Virus record (IMG/VR): IMGVR_UViG_3300018428_000161
Span: 1 to 25,543 of that record
Origin: a virus
Direction: 5' to 3' (one strand)
DNA: 25,543 bases
Shown here in pieces: positions 13,161-20,008 of the stretch. The translations under genes and the position numbers were made by a program. Position 1 is the first letter of the stretch, and the number at the start of each line of letters is the position of its first letter. Under the pieces are notes generated by a model, which was not told the DNA's origin, ran no database searches, and saw only the letters and a program-made list of their open reading frames with translations.

Positions 13161-13602
13161 AATATATTTATTTTTTATAATTGTTTCTTTATTGGGTGGC
13201 GTAGGATATGGTGGCTATAGTTACTATCTTTGGTCACAAGAAACTATTGGCACTCTTAGAGAAAATAATGTAAAATTAAAAACAGCGGCTGAGACTCTAC
13301 AAAACACTGTTGAGAAGATGGCAGCAGATGCAAAGAAAAACGAACAACTAAATAAAGATTTAACAAAGAGACTACAACAGTCCCAAGAGCACCTTGATAA
13401 ACTTAGAGGTGTGTTCGCTAAAATTGATTTGACTATGGAGGCATTAACAAATGCACAAGGACTTGAAGACCGAGTTAACAATGCCGTTAACAAACTCATT
13501 GGACGTATCAAAGATGAAACTACCCCTCCTTCTGACCGGCCTGCTGATACTGACAGCGTGCGGGGCGAGACTACCGGAGAAGGAAGTAGTAGTAACAACT
13601 GA
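13153..13602 (+). CDS. i-spanin (Rz-like inner-membrane lysis protein)
   Basis: This 149-residue protein has one N-terminal membrane span (residues about 4-24, IYLFFIIVSLLGGVGYGGYS), then a long periplasmic coiled coil (about 30-110) and a Pro/Ser/Gly-rich tail. That is the layout of Rz-type i-spanins, which join an outer-membrane lipoprotein across the periplasm and fuse the membranes in the last step of lysis. The identification rests on the layout and on the gene overlapping its 3' end in the +1 frame, which encodes a lipoprotein. Its ATG overlaps the preceding gene by eight bases. No sequence motif is shared among all Rz proteins, so the context carries the call. Confidence 0.8.
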   Translation: MAKIYLFFIIVSLLGGVGYGGYSYYLWSQETIGTLRENNVKLKTAAETLQNTVEKMAADAKKNEQLNKDLTKRLQQSQEHLDKLRGVFAKIDLTMEALTNAQGLEDRVNNAVNKLIGRIKDETTPPSDRPADTDSVRGETTGEGSSSNN

Positions 13603-13897
13603 ATACCAAGAACAAAATATTCCAATTCAAGAAAGACCTAAGGCTGTAGATTTTCCCCCGGTTGATTGGTTTGTTATTACAGAACAGAATATGGAAGAAA
13701 AGATTGCCGAGATTAATTCTAAGACCGGCAATGTTGTTTTGTTTACTATTACGCCAAAAGGTTATGAGAACCTAGCTATTGGGATCGCAGATCTTAGAAG
13801 GTATGTTAAGGATCAACAGGCGATTATTGCTTACTATGAAGAGGCGTTAACACCAGATAAACCTAAGGAAGAAGTGACCTCTACCGAAGAAAAATAA
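13514..13897 (+). CDS. o-spanin (Rz1-like outer-membrane lipoprotein)
   Basis: The chosen start is ATG 13514. The first residues MKLPLLLTGLLILTAC form a short lipoprotein signal with lipobox L13-T-A-C16, so the mature 112-residue protein would begin at Cys16 with a lipid anchor. The earlier in-frame ATG at 13451 would put 21 polar residues before the signal and is rejected. The gene starts inside the i-spanin gene in the +1 reading frame and extends 295 bases beyond it, the overlapping Rz/Rz1 arrangement. The mature part is longer and less Pro-rich than lambda Rz1, and has a central helix (YENLAIGIADLRRYVKDQQA) likely to meet the i-spanin coiled coil. Confidence 0.8.
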   Translation: MKLPLLLTGLLILTACGARLPEKEVVVTTEYQEQNIPIQERPKAVDFPPVDWFVITEQNMEEKIAEINSKTGNVVLFTITPKGYENLAIGIADLRRYVKDQQAIIAYYEEALTPDKPKEEVTSTEEK

Positions 13898-14037
13898 AAA
13901 AAATATTTTTATTTAAATCGCATATATGGCCCGTTCCGAGGTCATAGAAATAATATATACTACTATCAATTCAATAATCAACTATTAACGTCTATTGTAC
14001 GGATAGGCGCTGTCATTTTTTGTCCAAGAGGTATAAT
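13898..14037 (+). promoter_or_regulatory. Intergenic region before the RNR gene, with small stem-loops
   Basis: This is the longest gap in the lysis/RNR area (140 bases). A 7-bp stem, TATGGCC/GGTCATA, flanks CGTTCCGA at about 13926-13947. A second, weaker stem, GATAG (14002-14006)/CTGTC (14010-14014), is followed by A and six T at 14016-14021, which looks like a weak terminator or attenuator just before the RBS AAGAGG (14026-14031). I see no good sigma70 or late promoter here, although the RNR gene probably starts a new unit. A phage-specific middle promoter would not be recognised by me. Confidence 0.3.
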
Positions 14038-16266
14038 ATGCTTAAAGCAGTTCCAAACTATAAAGATACCGACCTAAGAGGTCTAATGTCACAAACAAAA
14101 TTTTATGAGGGGTATAGTAGATGGGACGAAGACAACGAGCGATATGAATCTTGGGAAGAATCTGTATCACGTGTAATGGATATGCATCGTGATTATTATA
14201 AAGATAAAATGACACCCGAACTAAGCCTTCTTATTGATGAAGCAGAAGCATCCTATAAATTAAAATATGCTTTGGGTGCACAACGCGCATTGCAATTTGG
14301 TGGCGATCAGTTAATGAAACATCAAATGAGAATGTATAATTGTACTTCTACATATGCCGACCGCCCACGCTTCTTCTCAGAACTATTTTATGTTCTACTA
14401 TGTGGCGCTGGTGCTGGATTCTCAGTACAATATCATCATGTTGATAAACTACCAGATATTCAAGAACGTAAGAAGCAGGCTAAAGGATGGGTCGTTGAAG
14501 ACTCAGTAGAGGGATGGGCCGATGCTCTTGGAGCTCTATTGTCATCTTACTTTGTGGGTGGTGGTCAGTTCCCAGAAATGGAAGGTCGTAAAGTCTACTT
14601 CGACCTAAATAATGTACGTCCCAAAGGTGCTATGATTAGTGGTGGATTCAAAGCACCTGGACCAGAACCACTACGGAAAGCGTTAGATAAAATTGAACAT
14701 CTCATTCAGTCTCGAGTCCTTAGTGGGCACAATCGTCTTCGACCTATTGATGTATATGATATTGCCATGCATGCTGCTGATGCTGTGCTTGCTGGTGGTG
14801 TTCGTCGTTCTGCAACTATCTGTCTCTTCAGTGCTGAAGATGAAGAAATGGTCTCAGCCAAAACAGGAAATTGGTTCATTGATAATCCTCAGCGCGGCCG
14901 TAGCAATAACTCTGCTGTCATTGTTCGTTCCGAGATTACTAGAGAGCAATTCAAGTCAATTATGGGGTCCATCAAAGAGTTCGGTGAGCCCGGATTTTAC
15001 TTCGTCGAAGATAGAGATTTCACCACTAACCCCTGTGTCGAAATAGGAATGTACCCACAGATTGATGGTAAGTCTGGGTGGCAGGGATGTAACCTAACAG
15101 AAATTAATGGAGGTAAATGTACATCATCAGCCGAATTCTATAAAGCATGTAGAGCAGCTGCTATTCTTGGAACATTACAAGCAGGTTATACAAGCTTTAA
15201 GTATTTGGATAAAACAACCAAAGATATCTTCGAAAGAGAAGCATTGTTGGGTGTATCTATCACGGGATGGATGAATAACCCGAGTATTCTTTTCGATGAA
15301 GAGTTTCAAACAAAAGGAGCTGAAATTGTTAAACAAGTTAATAAAACCGTTGCAGAGCTTATCGGAATTAATGCGGCAGCAAGAACAACGTGTGTTAAGC
15401 CTAGTGGAAACGCTTCCGTTCTACTCCAAACGGCGAGCGGTATACATGCTGAGCATTCTCCTCGTTATATCCGTCATATACAACTAAACAAGGATACAGA
15501 GGTAGCTCAACTACTTGCTGAATCAAACCCATATATGGTTGAAGAGTCTGTGTGGTCATCTAACAATACAGACTACTGTGTCGGCTTTCCTATTATCTCA
15601 CCAGAAGGTTCTCTATTCCGTGAAGAACTATATGGCACAGCACTATTGGAGAAAGTAAGACTAGTACAACAGAATTGGGTTGAGGCAGGTACAAACAAAG
15701 AATTATGTGCGGATTCTAGGGTCCGCCATAATGTATCCAATACTGTAACTGTAATGCCACACATGTGGTCTCAAGTGGAGGATTATGTATATGACAATCG
15801 CGATTCTTTTGCAGGTATATCGTTCTTGGCGGGCTCGGGTGACAAAGACTTTGCACAAGCGCCAATGACCGAAGTATTAACAGAAGACCAAATAGTTGAA
15901 AAATATGGTAAGGCGGCATTGTTTGCTTCTGGCCTTATTGTAGACACCCGCAAACAAGGATTTAGAGATCTATGGGACGCAACCATGCAAGCTCAAATGC
16001 CAGAGGAATATCGTGGCGAGATCTCAGATCTAAACAAAGAATGGATTCGTAGATTCAAAAAATTTGCCGATAACTACTTTGAAGGTGATCTTAAAGAAAC
16101 AGAGTATTGCCTTAAAGATGTATTCCTATTACATAAGTGGACTAAGATTCAACAAAACATTAGTCCTGTAGATTTTAAGACACAGCTTTCACAAAAGCGA
16201 TTTACCGATATAGATACTATGGGTGCGATCGCATGTCAGGGCGGTGCATGCGAAATCACATTCTAG
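14038..16266 (+). CDS. nrdJ: Class II (adenosylcobalamin-dependent) ribonucleotide reductase, monomeric type
   Basis: This 742-residue enzyme is close to the size of the monomeric ribonucleoside-triphosphate reductase of Lactobacillus (739). It makes deoxynucleotides for phage DNA synthesis, using coenzyme B12 to make a thiyl radical. C102 (in YNCTST) and C351 (in GCNLTEI) fit the reducing pair. N331-P-C333-V-E335 is the active-site loop with the radical Cys. C733-x4-C738 near the end is the tail pair that re-reduces the site. GVRRSATICLF (about 254-264) and the Gly-rich LCGAGAGFSV are also typical. Between C333 and C351 there are 18 positions, against 11 in the Lactobacillus enzyme, a small insertion. 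The ATG at 14038 has AAGAGG at the right distance; TTG 14020 is rejected. A zinc-ribbon microprotein gene follows. Confidence 0.92.
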   Translation: MLKAVPNYKDTDLRGLMSQTKFYEGYSRWDEDNERYESWEESVSRVMDMHRDYYKDKMTPELSLLIDEAEASYKLKYALGAQRALQFGGDQLMKHQMRMYNCTSTYADRPRFFSELFYVLLCGAGAGFSVQYHHVDKLPDIQERKKQAKGWVVEDSVEGWADALGALLSSYFVGGGQFPEMEGRKVYFDLNNVRPKGAMISGGFKAPGPEPLRKALDKIEHLIQSRVLSGHNRLRPIDVYDIAMHAADAVLAGGVRRSATICLFSAEDEEMVSAKTGNWFIDNPQRGRSNNSAVIVRSEITREQFKSIMGSIKEFGEPGFYFVEDRDFTTNPCVEIGMYPQIDGKSGWQGCNLTEINGGKCTSSAEFYKACRAAAILGTLQAGYTSFKYLDKTTKDIFEREALLGVSITGWMNNPSILFDEEFQTKGAEIVKQVNKTVAELIGINAAARTTCVKPSGNASVLLQTASGIHAEHSPRYIRHIQLNKDTEVAQLLAESNPYMVEESVWSSNNTDYCVGFPIISPEGSLFREELYGTALLEKVRLVQQNWVEAGTNKELCADSRVRHNVSNTVTVMPHMWSQVEDYVYDNRDSFAGISFLAGSGDKDFAQAPMTEVLTEDQIVEKYGKAALFASGLIVDTRKQGFRDLWDATMQAQMPEEYRGEISDLNKEWIRRFKKFADNYFEGDLKETEYCLKDVFLLHKWTKIQQNISPVDFKTQLSQKRFTDIDTMGAIACQGGACEITF

Positions 16267-16274
16267 GAGAGCAG

Positions 16275-16409
16275 ATGGAAAAAGAATATTGGGTAGAATG
16301 TCATGCCTGTGATGTAGAGACTCAGGTATTAGTAGTCGACGAAGATGAAATACCACAATATTGTCCTATGTGTGGATTTTCTGTTGAATACGAAGAATTA
16401 GAAGAGTAG
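16275..16409 (+). CDS. Zinc-ribbon microprotein, 44 residues
   Basis: The start is ATG 16275 with AGGAGA six bases upstream, eight bases after the RNR stop, so the two are co-transcribed. The protein has two knuckles, C9-H-A-C12 and C30-P-M-C33, separated by a short acidic hairpin (ETQVLVVDEDEIPQ). This is a complete zinc-ribbon fold with an acidic tail (EYEELEE). Small zinc ribbons of this look occur in T4-like marine phages. Possible jobs include binding to RNA polymerase, RNR or another enzyme. Its place after RNR suggests, but does not prove, a link to nucleotide metabolism. It is the last gene before a strong terminator. Confidence 0.75.
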   Translation: MEKEYWVECHACDVETQVLVVDEDEIPQYCPMCGFSVEYEELEE

Positions 16410-16417
16410 TATAAATA
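16410..16417 (+). promoter_or_regulatory. T4-type late promoter TATAAATA inside a terminator hairpin
   Basis: A perfect TATAAATA box whose last five bases are also the start of the left arm of the hairpin at 16413-16442. By the T4 rule transcription would start near 16423, so the late message would lack most of the left arm. The AGGA at 16433-16436 would then be single-stranded, 10 bases before the ATG at 16447. Confidence 0.65.
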
Positions 16418-16446
16418 GTCCTGTAGAAATGCAGGACTATTTTTTT
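16413..16446 (+). terminator. Strong intrinsic terminator with GAAA tetraloop
   Basis: Bases 16413-16425 pair with 16430-16442. This gives 13 pairs, including one G-U pair (16424/16431), closed by the stable GAAA loop, with a run of seven T (16440-16446). It ends the RNR/zinc-ribbon unit. Its right arm also holds AGGA, the only RBS-like site for the next gene, so the hairpin would block translation on read-through messages. Confidence 0.9.
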
Positions 16447-16872
16447 ATGTGGCTATACAATGATAAAGAGTTTGATGAGACGCCTGAAGAGTATCAGGGC
16501 TTTGTCTATATCATAACAGATCTTACAAATAATAAAAAATACTTAGGTAAGAAATTCTTTTGGAAACCCAAGACACTTCCCAAAACAAAAACTCGTAAGA
16601 GACGCGTTAAAACGCGCGTAGAAAGCGATTGGCGTACCTACTATGGTAGCAGTAAGGAAGTACAAGAACTAGTAGAAAATAACGGCGTAGAGAGCTTTAA
16701 AAGAGAGATTCTAAGGTTATGTAAGACCAAAGGTGAATGCTCATACTTTGAGGCTAAATACCAATTTGACTTGGACGTATTACTTCGCGATGATTTTTAT
16801 AATGGAATTATAAGTTGTAGAATTCATAAAAATCACGTAAAGGAAATAAAAAATGAATACGAACGAGTATGA
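16447..16872 (+). CDS. GIY-YIG-like nuclease-fold protein
   Basis: The start chosen is ATG 16447, giving 141 residues. The in-frame ATG at 16429 lies in the terminator loop and stem. Residues 19-21 (FVY) and 32-34 (YLG) stand for the GIY and YIG elements, spaced as in the family. W62...Y66-G67-S68, R86-E-I-L, E102 (SYFEAKYQFDLD) and a later YNG with Asn complete the order of conserved sites, including candidate catalytic Tyr, Glu and Asn. The Lys/Arg-rich insertion at about 40-58 is likely to contact nucleic acid. Related T4-like phage proteins are small stand-alone nucleases or homing-type enzymes, and T4 endonuclease II also has this fold. Late control through the hairpin is suggested by the upstream sequence. 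It overlaps the next gene by 20 bases. Confidence 0.7.
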   Translation: MWLYNDKEFDETPEEYQGFVYIITDLTNNKKYLGKKFFWKPKTLPKTKTRKRRVKTRVESDWRTYYGSSKEVQELVENNGVESFKREILRLCKTKGECSYFEAKYQFDLDVLLRDDFYNGIISCRIHKNHVKEIKNEYERV

Positions 16873-17323
16873 CGTAGTTCTATTAAAATGTGTAGATGGC
16901 GATACTGTAGACGTTGATATTAACTTGGGCTTTGGTGTTTGGTTAAAAGATGAACGTGTACGTATCATGGGTATTGATACACCCGAGAGCAGAACAAGTG
17001 ATAAAGTAGAAAAGTTATTTGGCACAGCTGCTAAGAATAGACTAAAAGAATTATTAAGTGAGGGTGGCAAACTTATTACCACTGAAGACAAAGATGGTGA
17101 AGACATGAAGGGCAAGTTCGGCCGAGTATTGGGAGATTTCTGGGTTGAACGTTATGAAGGTAAACGTGAGAAGGTTACAGACATCATGATTGAAGAAGGC
17201 CATGCCGTAGCCTACTTTGGCGGTTCAAAGGAAGAGATCCAAATGAAGCATATGGCCAACAGAGAAAAACTGCTTAGAGAAGGTATTGTAGATAAAGCAG
17301 ATTATGATAAATTAATGGGTTGA
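16853..17323 (+). CDS. Thermonuclease (SNase)-like nuclease without signal peptide
   Basis: This is a 156-residue single-domain protein of the staphylococcal nuclease family, about the size of the catalytic core. VDGDTVDVDI at 14-23 gives D17. RVRIMGIDTPES at 35-46 gives R37, D42 and E45. KFGRVLGDF at 88-96 gives R91. These correspond to the S. aureus D21, R35, D40, E43 and R87, so the active site is complete and Ca2+-dependent cleavage of DNA or RNA is expected. It lacks the usual export signal and would act in the cytoplasm, where it could break down host nucleic acid. The ATG follows AAGGAAAT and overlaps the end of the GIY-YIG gene by 20 bases. The -35 box of the next promoter overlaps its stop. 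Confidence 0.85.
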   Translation: MNTNEYDVVLLKCVDGDTVDVDINLGFGVWLKDERVRIMGIDTPESRTSDKVEKLFGTAAKNRLKELLSEGGKLITTEDKDGEDMKGKFGRVLGDFWVERYEGKREKVTDIMIEEGHAVAYFGGSKEEIQMKHMANREKLLREGIVDKADYDKLMG

Positions 17324-17348
17324 CCTTTAAGGCGAACCGGTATATAAT
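17320..17348 (+). promoter_or_regulatory. Sigma70-type promoter TTGACC-17-TATAAT
   Basis: TTGACC at 17320-17325, a 17-base spacer and a perfect TATAAT at 17343-17348. Transcription should start near 17355, giving a leader of about 28 bases that includes GGGAG before the ATG at 17383. It allows RNase H, and probably the genes after it, to be made by unmodified host polymerase. Confidence 0.75.
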
Positions 17349-17382
17349 AAATTAACATTTGTTGCACCCAGGGAGATATGGG

Positions 17383-18246
17383 ATGATTTTGATTGATTAT
17401 AATGGTATCGCGGTTTCTAATGTAGTAACACAGAGGCTCGATATTGATGAAAATTTAGTGCGCCATATGATTCTTAATAGTATTCGTATGTATCGTTCTA
17501 AGTATAAAAATAAGTATGGTGAGGTTGTCATCTGTTGTGATGGTTTCCAGAACTGGCGCAAAGACTATTATCCACAATATAAGTATAAGCGCAAAGCAGA
17601 CCGTAAGAAATCCAATATTGATTGGAAAGAGTTGTTTCGTATTACCAATATGGTTCTTGAAGAAATAAAAGAAAATTTTCCATATAAGGTAGTAGAGCAT
17701 GATAGATGTGAAGCAGATGATATCATTGCTGCTATTGTAGAAGATACTCAAGAGTTTGGTAAGTATGAACCAGTGATGATTATATCTTCGGACAAAGATT
17801 TTGCTCAGCTGCAAAAGTATGATAATGTATCTCAGTATTCTCCTATCACAAAGAAAATGATTAAGGAAACACATCCACGCAAACAATTAATGGAATTGAT
17901 TCTTAAAGGTGATCAGGCGGATGGCATTCCTAATGTATTATCTAATGATGATGTATTTGTGGAAGGCATTCGTCAAACACCTCTTCGTAAGAAAGTTATG
18001 GAAGACATAATTGATAAATTATCAACCACCTACAAAGAGCCGTATGGTAAAGATGAAGAGTGGATGCGTAATTATATTCGTAATAAAACATTGATTGATC
18101 TTTCAGAAACACCGAAAGACATCAAAACAGAAATTATATATAATTATGATAACCAAGATAAATGGTCTAACAAAGGCAAAGTATTTCCCTACCTAATTGA
18201 AAAACAGTGTCGTCTACTAATGGATGACCTACAGGATTTTATTTGA
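17383..18246 (+). CDS. rnh: T4-type RNase H (5'-3' exonuclease / flap nuclease family)
   Basis: The start is ATG 17383, with GGGAG at 17371-17375; the upstream in-frame TTG (17359) has no RBS and would lie in the promoter's leader. The 287-residue protein (T4 RNase H is 305) begins MILIDYNG with D5. D53 (CCDGF), E110-A-D112-D113, D137-K-D139 (SSDKDF) and D177/D180 (KGDQADGIPN) supply the acidic residues that hold two Mg2+ ions in this family. R70 and K71 (YKRK) match the conserved basic positions of the arch. In T4 it removes RNA primers from lagging-strand fragments. It shares a unit with the DUF6433-like gene and has its own host-type promoter. Confidence 0.9.
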   Translation: MILIDYNGIAVSNVVTQRLDIDENLVRHMILNSIRMYRSKYKNKYGEVVICCDGFQNWRKDYYPQYKYKRKADRKKSNIDWKELFRITNMVLEEIKENFPYKVVEHDRCEADDIIAAIVEDTQEFGKYEPVMIISSDKDFAQLQKYDNVSQYSPITKKMIKETHPRKQLMELILKGDQADGIPNVLSNDDVFVEGIRQTPLRKKVMEDIIDKLSTTYKEPYGKDEEWMRNYIRNKTLIDLSETPKDIKTEIIYNYDNQDKWSNKGKVFPYLIEKQCRLLMDDLQDFI

Positions 18247-18247
18247 G

Positions 18248-18682
18248 ATGGTAAACAAAACTACATATTATACATTTGAAATTTTAGAAAAGATTTCTAC
18301 GGCTAAAACAAAAGCCCAAAAAATTAAACTTCTCCAGGAACAAAATGATAACTGGGCTCTAAAGGATCTTCTTAGAGGTACCTTTGATGATGCAGTTCAA
18401 TGGCTATTACCTCAGGGTAAAGTTCCATATGAACCAGCAACTCCAGAATCACATCCTTCAAACTGGACACAGCATAATAAAAAACTAGCTTATTTTGTTA
18501 AGGGCGGTCAAGGTGAACGTATGAGCGTCGTTAAACGAGAAAAGATGTTTTTAGATATTCTCGAGACAGTGCACCCTCGAGATGCAGAACTTCTTGCTGG
18601 AATGATCAACAAGAAACTGCCAATTAAAGGTGTCACAAAAAAACTAGTACAGGAGGCTTATCCCGGTTTAATTTTACGTTAA
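18248..18682 (+). CDS. DUF6433-like conserved T4-like phage protein
   Basis: ATG 18248 is taken as the start (144 residues), because the family begins with a TYYTFEILEKI-type segment. An upstream in-frame ATG at 18224 lies within the RNase H gene and would add eight residues. Typical features are KDLLRGTFDDAVQWLLPQG, then YFVKGGQGERM (about residues 82-92) and VHPRDAELLAGMINKKL, ending in GVTKKLVQEAYPGL. The family is widespread in T4-like marine phages near replication genes and has no known function. It starts one base after the RNase H stop, so coupled expression with DNA replication is likely. Confidence 0.8.
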   Translation: MVNKTTYYTFEILEKISTAKTKAQKIKLLQEQNDNWALKDLLRGTFDDAVQWLLPQGKVPYEPATPESHPSNWTQHNKKLAYFVKGGQGERMSVVKREKMFLDILETVHPRDAELLAGMINKKLPIKGVTKKLVQEAYPGLILR

Positions 18683-18698
18683 CAAATAAGGAGTACTT

Positions 18699-18848
18699 AT
18701 GAGTAGAATACAACTAGATAGATTAAGAAACGATTTACTTGAACTTACCAGTTATATGGAAAAAGTCAAACAAAGAGGTAATAAGGATCTTTTATCTAAG
18801 TTGAAACGTAAACATGATTTTTTAAAGTCTAAATTGGAAACCACTTAA
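18699..18848 (+). CDS. Small helical protein, 49 residues
   Basis: The ATG at 18699 has AAGGAG with six-base spacing, giving a firm start. The protein is a charged helix throughout (RIQLDRLRNDLLELTSYMEK; KDLLSKLKRKHDFLKSKLE), likely a short coiled coil or helical hairpin. It has 10 Lys against few acidic residues in the second half. No family is recognised. It may bind another protein or nucleic acid. Confidence 0.6.
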   Translation: MSRIQLDRLRNDLLELTSYMEKVKQRGNKDLLSKLKRKHDFLKSKLETT

Positions 18849-18850
18849 CT

Positions 18851-18889
18851 AGGAGGAGGGACTGGTGCCAAGCCAGTCCCTTAACACAA
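18851..18889 (+). promoter_or_regulatory. Shine-Dalgarno site joined to its start codon by a hairpin
   Basis: A strong AGGAGG (18851-18856) is followed by GGGACTGG (18858-18865), loop TGCCAAG, and CCAGTCCC (18873-18880), a perfect 8-bp stem extended by A18857-T18881. The ATG is at 18890. Linear spacing is 33 bases, far too long. With the hairpin folded, only about eight bases (18882-18889) remain between the RBS and ATG. No other RBS precedes this start. There is no T-run, so it is not a terminator. Confidence 0.7.
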
Positions 18890-19117
18890 ATGCCATCATA
18901 CACAATGATAGATATAGAAACAAACGAAGAACATGAAATGGTTCTGTCTTTGGCAGAGCGAGAAGAATTATTGGCTACAGGAAAGTATAAACAAAAACTT
19001 TCTACTGCCAAGTTTGTATCTGATACTACATCTACTCTTCGTAGAGCTGGATCAGAATGGAATAATATGTTAGGTAGAATTAAAAAGAACAATCCTGGAA
19101 GCACGATTAATAATTAA
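18890..19117 (+). CDS. Small conserved-type phage protein, 75 residues
   Basis: The protein begins MPSYTMIDIETNEEHEMVLS and continues with SLAEREELLATG, a pattern seen in short T4-like marine phage proteins that start MPxY. The C-terminus (MLGRIKKNNPGSTINN) also fits that group. This supports ATG 18890 over the internal Met6. Structure is a short beta hairpin followed by helices; some relatives carry zinc-ribbon Cys pairs, but none are present here. Its start depends on a hairpin-bridged RBS, which may allow control of translation. The PhoH gene follows with no gap. Confidence 0.7.
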   Translation: MPSYTMIDIETNEEHEMVLSLAEREELLATGKYKQKLSTAKFVSDTTSTLRRAGSEWNNMLGRIKKNNPGSTINN

Positions 19118-19813
19118 ATGAAAAGAGTCAAGACTCAGAATAATTCCATGACGGTCAAATTGGATGATCTTCTTCAGTTTGACCCATTAACCAAAAATCA
19201 GGAAATTGCTTATAAAGCTTGGGATGAGGGAGACAATTTAGTATTAGCTGGAACTGCGGGTACTGGTAAAACATTTATGGCGTTATATCTTGCATTAGAG
19301 GATATGCTTGATAAAGAAACCGAGTGGGATCAGGTTGTCATAATTCGATCAATGGTACCCACAAGAGATATGGGATTTCTGCCAGGAGCCAAAGAAGATA
19401 AAGAAGAAGCCTTCACTACACCCTATAGAGCTATCTGTGCTGAATTGTTTGGTGATAAATCATCATATAACAAATTGGTTACATCAAAACAAATAATGTT
19501 TGAATCTACATCATTTATTCGCGGGACAACATTTGATAATTCTATTATAATTGTAGATGAAATGCAGAACCTTAATTTTCATGAATTAGATTCTGTAATC
19601 ACAAGAGTCGGAAGACACTCTAAAATAATTTTTTGCGGTGACTATAAACAAAGTGATTTTAAGTATGATGATGACAAAAACGGTATTATGAAATTTATGC
19701 AAATTGTTGAACAATTGAGAAATTTTACAGTCATTAATTTTGGATGGGAAGACATCGTAAGGTCAGACTTTGTAAGAGATTATATTATGACAAAAGAAAT
19801 GTTAGGCTACTAA
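19118..19813 (+). CDS. phoH: PhoH-like ATPase
   Basis: This 231-residue P-loop protein carries Walker A at 45-52 (GTAGTGKT) and Walker B at 143-149 (IIIVDEM) followed by QN, as in PhoH. The RSMVPTRDMGFLPG segment (77-90) and CGDYKQSD (173-180, sensor region) are family hallmarks. PhoH proteins are ATPases, some shown to act on RNA. In marine phages phoH is common, and its use during infection is not settled. The ATG directly follows the TAA of the preceding gene, with only a weak RBS (GGAAG), so coupling is likely. Confidence 0.9.
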   Translation: MKRVKTQNNSMTVKLDDLLQFDPLTKNQEIAYKAWDEGDNLVLAGTAGTGKTFMALYLALEDMLDKETEWDQVVIIRSMVPTRDMGFLPGAKEDKEEAFTTPYRAICAELFGDKSSYNKLVTSKQIMFESTSFIRGTTFDNSIIIVDEMQNLNFHELDSVITRVGRHSKIIFCGDYKQSDFKYDDDKNGIMKFMQIVEQLRNFTVINFGWEDIVRSDFVRDYIMTKEMLGY

Positions 19814-19822
19814 GAGGAGAAC

Positions 19823-20008
19823 ATGGCTAAGTATTCAAGATTCGATCCACGCAATAAGAAACGTGGCAAGCATAAATCACAATCGGAAAATAAAGACCTA
19901 CGAATTCGAGAAGTGATAGACCGAGAAGAAAAACAATTGTTAAGTGAAGTAATGTATGATGATGAACATGACTATGATGAATACGAACCCCGATCATTGC
20001 ACGGATAG
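19823..20008 (+). CDS. Small charged protein, 61 residues
   Basis: The ATG has AGAGGAGA upstream with good spacing. The protein has a strongly basic first half (RFDPRNKKRGKHK) and a very acidic second half (DDEHDYDEYE), with a helix between (LRIREVIDREEKQLLSEV). It is probably disordered at the ends. Similar short proteins follow phoH in T4-like marine phages; the function is unknown. Its end overlaps the start of the next gene in another frame. Confidence 0.65.
   Translation: MAKYSRFDPRNKKRGKHKSQSENKDLRIREVIDREEKQLLSEVMYDDEHDYDEYEPRSLHG

Noticed and set aside
14032-14037. TATAAT as -10 box before the RNR gene
   Set aside because: It lies directly before the ATG and has no -35 box at a workable distance; it is part of the RBS-to-start spacer.
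13898-14037. Cobalamin riboswitch controlling the B12-dependent RNR
   Set aside because: The region is short and lacks the conserved GCCACTG-type B12 box and multi-helix core.
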